Shown one piece after another: positions 16,301-20,997 of a DNA stretch of 20,997 nucleotides. A program made the translations under genes and the position numbers. A model generated the notes under the pieces. It was not told the DNA's origin. It was given only the letters and a program-made list of their open reading frames with translations, and made no database searches. Source of the DNA: JADFOB01 sp964651325 (GTDB lineage: Bacteria; Planctomycetota; Phycisphaerae; UBA1845); assembly GCA_964651325.1 (NCBI GenBank), contig CAZYXP010000046.1, forward strand, positions 1 through 20,997, written 5' to 3'. Each line of letters opens with the position of its first letter. The first letter of the stretch is position 1.

Positions 16301-16828
16301 CAGGATGATTCTGGTCAGTGGACCCGGTTGCACGTCATTGAGCTGGCCGGTTGTGCCGTTTTCGTCAGCGGGGATGTTCACAAAGCTCTCGATGTCGCAC
16401 GATCCATCTTCGCCAATGTCGCCACAGATGACAAAATCCGTTCCGACGGGCAAATTGTCCGCCTGAAACGATCCGTCGGGTTCAACGTCAACCGGTGGAT
16501 GAGGTTGTCCGTTGGCATCGAGAAGGTCGTCGCCGGCTAGATCTTTGAACCGGACCACGGTGTTGTTGGTGTCGAAGCCCAGAGGGGCCGTCTGAGCCGC
16601 GCTTGACGTTTCCGCGGCCCCACGGGTGGACTGCGTATCGACCAGCTTCCCGCTGACGGAGCCCTCGTTGCTAATCGCATCATTGATCAGCGTGTTGTCC
16701 GTCGGCGTGGAGGTGGTTCCTCCGGTTGTGGTGGTTGAATTGTTGTTTCCGCATCCGGCCACGACGATGGCAACCGTGGCGACGAGCGATGCGCGACGCA
16801 ATCGTGCTGCAAAAAAACTTGATTCCAT
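13385..16828 (-). CDS. large acidic lipoprotein with EF-hand-like loops, function unknown
   Basis: This 1147-residue protein starts with a lipoprotein signal (lipobox VVAGC, C26) followed by an Asn/Thr/Gly-rich spacer, so it should be exported and lipid-anchored. Residues about 55-180 resemble a beta-sandwich domain of the carboxypeptidase-regulatory kind (PDGSFQADNLPVGTDF). Two calcium-loop-like motifs are visible: DADVNNDGQ near 624 and DINGNGVQDPNE near 971. Residues about 820-870 are packed with Asp and Phe (FDDPSAFFDDPFARPDEF, then GDFFDDSTRIDDF), and GNPID occurs twice in tandem near 880. No catalytic motif was recognised. It might bind calcium, other proteins or the surface. The gene has its own terminator and no close partner. 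The ATG has only a weak GGGAG site, about a dozen bases upstream. Confidence 0.8.
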   Translation of the reverse strand: MESSFFAARLRRASLVATVAIVVAGCGNNNSTTTTGGTTSTPTDNTLINDAISNEGSVSGKLVDTQSTRGAAETSSAAQTAPLGFDTNNTVVRFKDLAGDDLLDANGQPHPPVDVEPDGSFQADNLPVGTDFVICGDIGEDGSCDIESFVNIPADENGTTGQLNDVQPGPLTRIILAKLRRLIETKGINLEDLPVSPAAILERIADAYASLFEDSGIDQTLTLDDILDVTEEALVTFFDDVIPPGAQTGAHVFEGNLGVATAGNAEEVALAVAEVFLQAGFPILDLPGGPDFSALGAVNGVKTMTQREFFSGFDAFEEFDGPRDPGMEGPPVDEIIDAAPPELKEEIDALFATGPPPSFQDDILDGTIDNADGALSPELATYLQGLLETGGLIGIAPLPLPFPDPNDGTDVGPLDDFAALDLPGEAILIYFNEFSEPNRNFNGEEFGDDGGPPLPVLSDHVLVRMAQLDLDGKRLTLRQLYEMLTDINEGMGLRLTYFVEDPHFVGPPLTVFETTDGNGFAVNLDELFARVFAADVGGLDDDDFETKDRTLRQILTEVLGNTVAPPFARLFSGFALGRVVSGEDLAQQIRSAKAHLPFSRTGPSTIFVVADGDEFFDGSVVNAVTVDADVNNDGQVVGAVYNPTGAGAYWLAFTHGTESDGAVELILRETGKPIHGPRGPVRTSIFNEAVFAPVGGRPFSEMVSKSGEFYPTTHVTVLVQDFATEREQLLQRLDELASETSVDSSLDPIAEPVAEHDSFGDSGARHEEVLVLANSFGEFAEPVRVNYNPTTGVSEVDPFGRYLLTFLPDSQQTGMFSLFNGDTGRPANFDDPSAFFDDPFARPDEFLDVFNDANEGDFFDDSTRIDDFIDGLPPEDVLFDELGNPIDEFGNPIDPGTGVVNDPNAPIDPIDPTATDPMTELLTPAELPASGQILVFIGDVVGLNIQIEAFEFVYGTEVDNPRFDPAGDPFYDDINGNGVQDPNEPTASWQPTLFDGGDWRSTDIRIYYRLADGGPVGFDDVAWDSPVPQTIDGTPLVPRTYRPRLNAFRFGRPNTAINMLTAFLPPDFFDGTHELSADTSVSIFSSIAVLNLVMDQIFNIEANVDVDGFGPLPRVRTLINAEPFIAPVDDPFALIVKGFEAFAVAPQ

Positions 16829-17089
16829 GGACCTGTTGTCTCCCGATTTGTCTTCGATAAATGGTACAACCCCGACGTACGCCGCCGGAATCTGACCCTA
16901 AATTTGGCCCAAATCGCGGGCGCGCAAGGCGCCAGCGTCCGTTAATTGCATCTATCGAGTTGAAATGGGGCACACTTGCGTACAAATGTCGCGCTGGAAG
17001 GACCGATAATACCACTCTCGCATGGGTGGGCGTGGGTTGAGGGCCAGGAAACTTCTTTCGGCACGAAGGGATGCTGAATCGGAGCCGCG

Positions 17090-17139
17090 GGCGCTAGCCC
17101 TCGGACCCTCCGCGCCATAGGCGCCAGCCCGCGAACCCT
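17090..17139. repeat. two direct copies of a 20-bp GC-rich repeat
   Basis: Units 17090-17109 and 17120-17139 share GGCGC[TC]AGCCC[TG]CG[GA]ACCCT, differing at three positions, with starts 30 bases apart. The first is extended upstream by CCGCGG, which makes it partly palindromic around GGGCGCTAGCCC. Confidence 0.65.
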
Positions 17140-17265
17140 TAGACCGCAAACCTCGCGATTGGCAATTCTTGTCTTTCAGACCGTACTTGCCGCTCAGGAG
17201 GGCGGTGGGCCGAGCGCTATCCGTGCTTGGAGGCCACCGGGCTGACGCCGCGGCGCGCTGAAATG

Positions 17266-17290
17266 TGTAGGCCGCTCGGGGCTTGCGGCT
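17266..17290 (-). other. small hairpin after the 56-residue gene
   Basis: Arms GCCGC and GCGGC enclose a 9-base loop immediately after the stop codon at 17291. There is no U-tract. The TGTAG edge resembles the edge of the family A repeats, so it may be a distant member rather than a terminator. Confidence 0.3.
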
Positions 17291-17461
17291 CTAGATTTTG
17301 CACACGTTGAGGATTTCGATGTCAGGATAATTGGCGTAGCCGGCCGCAAGACGCCGAGCCTCTTCCAGGCTGTTGGCGTACAAGCGATACTGCTTCATTC
17401 CGCCCGGTTTCTTATCTCCGGGCTTCTTGCAACGATAGTAAATGACGAACGTTGACAGCAT
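17291..17461 (-). CDS. 56-residue conserved-looking small protein
   Basis: A 56-codon frame begins MLSTFVIYYRCKKPGDKKPG and ends NVCKI. It alternates a short beta-like start (TFVIYYR), a Lys/Gly-rich turn, a second strand (MKQYRLYA), a clear helix (SLEEARRLAAGYA) and a last strand (DIEILNV). This beta-beta-alpha-beta order suggests a small folded domain. GGAGG stands seven bases before the ATG at 17461; another ATG at 17465 is out of frame and too close. There is no signal peptide or membrane segment, so it is probably cytoplasmic. Two Cys (11 and 54) are present. The gene is divergent from clpC, with 462 bases between. I do not recognise a named family, and no function is claimed. Confidence 0.7.
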   Translation of the reverse strand: MLSTFVIYYRCKKPGDKKPGGMKQYRLYANSLEEARRLAAGYANYPDIEILNVCKI

Positions 17462-17707
17462 TCATACACCTCCGATTCATGCGTTCGGTTTGGTTTCCTG
17501 GTCTGGGTATCGACCGGAAACGCCTCTGGCCGCCGACGTTTCGGAGAAGGGGCGGACCGGGTATTGGGGGACTATATCCCACCGTACTTATGGCGTCGAT
17601 GGGATGGAGAGGGATGGCTAGGGATATCCGCGAAGAATGCCTGAAATGCAGCCCTTGGGCGCCTGGCGTTTTCCAACCTGTCCCTGTTGCCGTGGCGAGT
17701 GGCTATC

Positions 17708-17736
17708 TTGCTGTTGAAGGCTCTCGGCGGTAGAAT
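17708..17736 (+). promoter_or_regulatory. putative sigma-70-like promoter of clpC
   Basis: TTGCTG, a 17-base spacer and TAGAAT (17731-17736) match the -10 box in five of six positions and the -35 box in three. It would give a leader of about 180 bases that includes the palindrome at 17817. Prediction by eye. Confidence 0.3.
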
Positions 17737-17816
17737 AAACACTTTGCTCCGATAACCGTTCTTGAGGTTGTTGGTGGTGGTCTTGCAGTTAAGCTAAGCC
17801 GATAGGATGGTATCGC

Positions 17817-17833
17817 GGGGGCTGGAAGCCCCC
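17817..17833. repeat. 17-bp palindrome in the clpC leader (family B, copy 2)
   Basis: Arms GGGGGCT and AGCCCCC enclose GGA. The centre GGCTG[AG]AAGCC is shared with the palindrome at 11076-11092. It lies about 90 bases before the clpC start codon, so it would be in the mRNA leader. Confidence 0.6.
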
Positions 17834-17923
17834 CGGGGAATTGGCATCTTGTCTCGTTTTGAATCACCGATCTACGTTACGGTGCCCAGAACGCGACGAA
17901 TTTAGAGCAGGAGACGCCCGAAG

Positions 17924-20443
17924 ATGTTCGAGCGATTCACAGATCGAGCCCGTAAAGTCATGGCGCTGGCTAATCAGGAAGCGCAGCGGTTCAATCACGA
18001 GTACATTGGCACTGAGCATATCCTCCTGGGGCTCGTTAAGGAGGGTTCGGGTGTCGGAGCCAACGTGCTGAAGAACCTGGAGCTAGACCTGCGCAAAGTC
18101 CGGCTTGAGGTGGAAAAGCTCGTCAAGAGCGGCCCCGAGACGGTGACCATGGGCAAACTGCCCCAAACGCCGCGCGCCAAGAAAGTGATTGAATACGCCA
18201 TCGAGGAAGCGCGCAATCTCAATCACAATTACGTCGGGACGGAGCATTTGCTGCTCGGCTTATTGCGCGAACAGGACGGCGTGGCCGCCCAGGTGCTCAT
18301 GAACCTCAACTTGCGCCTTGAAGACGTGCGCGAGGAAGTGCTCAACCTCCTCGGCGCCAGTGATGAGGGCGACGAGGGCGCCACGATGGTTGGCGGTGGT
18401 GAATCCAAGAAGGGCAAGAGCAAAACCCCGGCGCTGGATTCGTTTGGTCGCGATCTGAACGAAATCGCCAAGCAAGGCAAACTGGATCCCGTCATCGGGC
18501 GGACGCGTGAGATCGAGCGCATCATTCAGGTTCTTTGCCGGCGTCAAAAGAACAATCCTGTGCTTCTGGGTGAGGCCGGCGTAGGCAAGACGGCCATCGT
18601 GGAAGGCCTGGCGCAGAAGATCGTTGCGGGAGACATCCCCGAGATTCTCGCCCACCGAAGAATCGTGGTATTGGACCTGGCGATGATGGTGGCGGGCACG
18701 AAGTACCGCGGGCAGTTTGAAGAACGCATCAAGGCCGTGATGAATGAAGTTCGTCGGGCGGGCAACGTGATCTTGTTTATTGACGAATTGCACACGCTTG
18801 TGGGCGCCGGTGGCGCGGAAGGGGCGATCGATGCTTCCAACGTGCTCAAGCCGGCGCTGAGCCGCGGCGAGATTCAATGCGTCGGTGCCACAACTCTGGA
18901 CGAATACCGAAAATACATCGAAAAAGACAGCGCGTTGGAGCGGCGATTCCAGCAGATTATCGTCGAGCCGCCGACCGCGGAAGAAACCGTGAGCATCCTC
19001 AAGGGCCTTCGCGATCGCTATGAAGCCCACCATCGCTGCCGCATCACGGATCAGGCGCTCAACCAAGCGGTCGAGCTTTCCAACCGCTATATTTCGCGCG
19101 TCCAGCCGGACAAATCGATCGACGTGATGGATGAAGCCGGCGCGCGCGTTCGGCTTAAGTCCATGACAAAACCGCCAGATTTGACGGAGTTGGAACACGA
19201 GTTGGAGCGGCTTAGCGGCGAGAAGGACGAGGCTGTCCGCAACGCCGACTACGAACGCGCCGCCCAAATTCGCGATCAAATGGATTCCATCAAGCTCAAG
19301 AAACGGACGCTGCAGAAAGAGTGGCGGGATCGCACGAAGGAAATCGACGGCGTGGTCGACGACGAGGTCATATGCGAAGTGATCAGTTCGATGACGGGCG
19401 TGCCGCTGACGCGGATGGGCAAGGACGAAGCGGAGCGGCTGTTGGGGCTAGAGGTTGAGCTGCACAAGAAAATCGTCAGCCAGGACGAAGCGGTCAAAGC
19501 CATCGCCCGGGCTGTGCGCCGTGGCCGAAGTGGATTGAAAGATCCCAACCGGCCGATGGGCAGTTTCGTCTTCGTCGGTCCTTCCGGCGTGGGCAAGACC
19601 TACTTGGCCAAACAGCTTGCGGCGTTCATGTTCGGTGATCCGGATGCGCTGTTCGTGCTGGATATGTCGGAGTACATGGAAAAACACAACGTGTCGCGGT
19701 TGATCGGCGCGCCTCCGGGCTACGTCGGCTACGAAGAGGGCGGTCAGCTCACCGAACGCATTCGGCGCCGCCCCTACTCCGTGATCTTGCTCGATGAAAT
19801 CGAGAAAGCCCATCCGGACGTATTCAACATGCTGCTCCAGATCATGGAAGAGGGGCGTTTGACGGATTCGTTCGGGCGACATGTGGACTTCAAGAACGTC
19901 ATTTTGATCATGACGAGCAACATCGGAGCCCATCGGATTACCCATCAGGATGTGTTCGGGTTCACCAAGAAGGACGAAGATGTTTCGTACAAGAAAATGA
20001 AGGAAATGCTCAAGACGGAGCTGGAAGACTACTTCCGTCCTGAGTTTCTCAACCGGTTGGACGAAATCATCGTGTTCCACAAGCTGACCGAGGTAGACAT
20101 GATTTCGATCGTGGACCTGGAGCTTTCCAAGCTGGCCATGCGGCTCAAGGAACAGGGCTTCGATCTAGATGTGGAGCATTCCGCCAAGGAATTCCTAATT
20201 GAACACGGGACCGACGAGAAGTTTGGCGCAAGGCCCTTGCGGCGCGCTATCGAGCACCACCTCGAAGACATGCTTTCCGAGGCCATGTTGCGTGGTTCGT
20301 TTGCCGGCAAGAACAAGATCGTGGTGACGGCCACCGATCAGAAGGACGAGGATGATGAGCCGACGCTGACCCTTGAGGGCGTCGTCGATGAGTCTGCCGT
20401 CGAGCCCGAACCCGTAACGTCTGGCCCCACGGACGAAACGTAG
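17924..20443 (+). CDS. clpC: ClpC-type AAA+ unfoldase of the Clp protease
   Basis: This 839-residue Hsp100 protein unfolds substrates with ATP and feeds them to the ClpP peptidase in the cytoplasm. Order of parts: two Clp N-terminal repeats (about 1-70 and 80-145, each with the GTEH motif), an acidic/Gly linker, AAA1 with Walker A GEAGVGKT (216-223) and Walker B VILFIDE (282-288), a UVR-type middle region (about 433-468, DYERAAQIRDQM) that marks ClpC rather than ClpA, and AAA2 with Walker A GPSGVGKT (552-559) and Walker B VILLDE (620-625). FRPEFLNRLDEIIVFH follows. The ClpP-docking loop appears to be FGF (678-680) instead of the common [LIV]GF. The C-terminus adds a Glu/Pro-rich tail. AGGAG lies ten bases upstream of the ATG. 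No adapter or ClpP gene is adjacent. Confidence 0.95.
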   Translation: MFERFTDRARKVMALANQEAQRFNHEYIGTEHILLGLVKEGSGVGANVLKNLELDLRKVRLEVEKLVKSGPETVTMGKLPQTPRAKKVIEYAIEEARNLNHNYVGTEHLLLGLLREQDGVAAQVLMNLNLRLEDVREEVLNLLGASDEGDEGATMVGGGESKKGKSKTPALDSFGRDLNEIAKQGKLDPVIGRTREIERIIQVLCRRQKNNPVLLGEAGVGKTAIVEGLAQKIVAGDIPEILAHRRIVVLDLAMMVAGTKYRGQFEERIKAVMNEVRRAGNVILFIDELHTLVGAGGAEGAIDASNVLKPALSRGEIQCVGATTLDEYRKYIEKDSALERRFQQIIVEPPTAEETVSILKGLRDRYEAHHRCRITDQALNQAVELSNRYISRVQPDKSIDVMDEAGARVRLKSMTKPPDLTELEHELERLSGEKDEAVRNADYERAAQIRDQMDSIKLKKRTLQKEWRDRTKEIDGVVDDEVICEVISSMTGVPLTRMGKDEAERLLGLEVELHKKIVSQDEAVKAIARAVRRGRSGLKDPNRPMGSFVFVGPSGVGKTYLAKQLAAFMFGDPDALFVLDMSEYMEKHNVSRLIGAPPGYVGYEEGGQLTERIRRRPYSVILLDEIEKAHPDVFNMLLQIMEEGRLTDSFGRHVDFKNVILIMTSNIGAHRITHQDVFGFTKKDEDVSYKKMKEMLKTELEDYFRPEFLNRLDEIIVFHKLTEVDMISIVDLELSKLAMRLKEQGFDLDVEHSAKEFLIEHGTDEKFGARPLRRAIEHHLEDMLSEAMLRGSFAGKNKIVVTATDQKDEDDEPTLTLEGVVDESAVEPEPVTSGPTDET

Positions 20444-20817
20444 GGTTACCTCAACGCCGCGGCCGGTCACCTGAAGACCGCGCGAGATAGCGATATCACC
20501 GGGCTTCGCCTCGGTGCTCGGTGCTCGGTGAAATGGTAAATGGCTTGCGCCCAGCGCTTGGATTCTGGGCTGCCGGCGCAAGCCTGAGGACCATCGGGCG
20601 CGAATGTCATCTTGCTTGCACCAACGGCAGCCGGATGGCCACCGCCGATTTCTTTGATCACGTCTCGTTAAGCCCTGCTTTACCCTCGAATCGCTATTCC
20701 CTAGATGGTTTGTATTGCGACCTCCAACGTGGTATCCTTTGCCGGAGGTAGGGTTCGGGCCTTGCATTTATAGGGAACATTTGGCGAAGCTCGGATTGAC
20801 TTTGGCGGTGGCCGGTC
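20444..20817. other. intergenic stretch after clpC
   Basis: No convincing gene. Soon after clpC there is a hairpin-like CACCGGG / CTCGGTG segment around 20498-20516 and three copies of CTCGGTG (20510-20530), without a U-tract. TTCCCTA (20697-20703) and TAGGGAA (20771-20777) form a spaced inverted repeat ahead of the next gene. Confidence 0.5.
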
Positions 20818-20997
20818 ATGGTGGTCCGGGGGCCGTTTGTATTGCTCGCGGTCATTGCTTCCGCGACACCTGTGGCGGGGCAGAACACGAGGCACATCGC
20901 CGTTGAACCGTCCGAGACGCCCGCGTCCTGGACCGCCATCGATTCTTTCTGTTCGATTCAGGCCCCCGTGGGTGTCGCCGTTTATGGTGATGTTATC
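20818..20997 (+). CDS. N-terminal part of a secreted protein (partial)
   Basis: Sixty codons are open to the window edge from an ATG at 20818. Residues 1-22 look like a signal peptide: VVR, then GPFVLLAVIASATPVAG, with likely cleavage near AG-Q. The mature part begins QNTRHIAVEPSETPASW and shows one Cys so far. No lipobox is present. An in-frame stop lies at 20797-20799, and GTG at 20821 is another possible start. The ribosome binding site is weak. The function cannot be told from this fragment. Confidence 0.55.
   Translation, partial: MVVRGPFVLLAVIASATPVAGQNTRHIAVEPSETPASWTAIDSFCSIQAPVGVAVYGDVI

Larger units (their letters stand above)
16829..17290. other. intergenic stretch upstream of the large lipoprotein
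   Basis: No convincing gene. It holds the leader of the lipoprotein gene, a direct repeat at 17090-17139 and a small hairpin at 17266-17290 just after the stop of the 56-residue gene. Confidence 0.55.
17462..17923. other. divergent intergenic region between the 56-residue gene and clpC
   Basis: It should contain promoters for both genes. A candidate clpC promoter is at 17708-17736 and a palindrome at 17817-17833. The repressor site CIRCE was looked for and not seen. A plus-strand frame at 17452-17733 is open but has no protein-like features. Confidence 0.55.

Noticed and set aside
17462..17923. CIRCE-type heat-shock operator before clpC
   Set aside because: No TTAGCACTC-N9-GAGTGCTAA-like pair was found in the region.
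18260..19279. 339-codon frame on the minus strand
   Set aside because: It is antisense to clpC, whose domains are complete across this region.
20521..20751. 76-codon plus-strand frame after clpC
   Set aside because: No ribosome binding site, mixed composition and no signal or domain; it looks like chance open sequence.

Overview
The window reads as chromosomal DNA of a GC-rich bacterium, most likely a planctomycete or a close relative (inference, about 0.6). Reasons: a split cytochrome b of the b6 / subunit IV type; an unusual bc complex whose cytochrome c is a giant octaheme protein; a cytochrome oxidase subunit II gene in the same run of genes; a large acidic lipoprotein with EF-hand-like loops; a long ClpC; and short GC-rich palindromic repeats between genes. 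No phage, transposon, CRISPR array, rRNA or tRNA was seen.

Region 1 (1-10808, all minus strand) is one respiratory gene cluster. In transcription order: a membrane-anchored HEAT-repeat protein, a ferredoxin-Rieske fusion, a b6-like cytochrome b, a subunit IV-like cytochrome b half with extra helices, an octaheme cytochrome c of 1406 residues with an N-terminal anchor and coiled coil, a periplasmic cupredoxin fused to a carboxypeptidase-regulatory-like domain, cytochrome oxidase subunit II, and the first eight codons of the next gene (probably subunit I). Together they could carry electrons from quinol through Rieske, cytochrome b and multihaem c to an aa3-type oxidase, perhaps as a physical supercomplex. 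The octaheme protein and oxidase subunit II end in the same nine-residue acidic tail, EEFDEDDFD, written with different synonymous codons. A putative sigma-70-like promoter (10987-11015) lies upstream of the cluster.

Region 2 (10809-17290) holds an intergenic stretch with a candidate 46-residue membrane peptide, a lipoprotein alpha/beta hydrolase (minus), and a 1147-residue acidic lipoprotein of unknown function (minus) followed by a convincing Rho-independent terminator. The spaces carry several palindromic repeats, one family of which also occurs in the respiratory cluster.

Region 3 (17291-20997) holds a 56-residue gene (minus) with a strong ribosome binding site, the divergently transcribed clpC (plus), and the 5' end of a secreted protein gene running off the window (plus).

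The main novelty is the respiratory cluster: the cytoplasmic-side ferredoxin on the Rieske protein, the octaheme cytochrome with its coiled coil, a cysteine at the covalent haem ci position of cytochrome b, and the acidic tail shared between the bc-side cytochrome and the oxidase.
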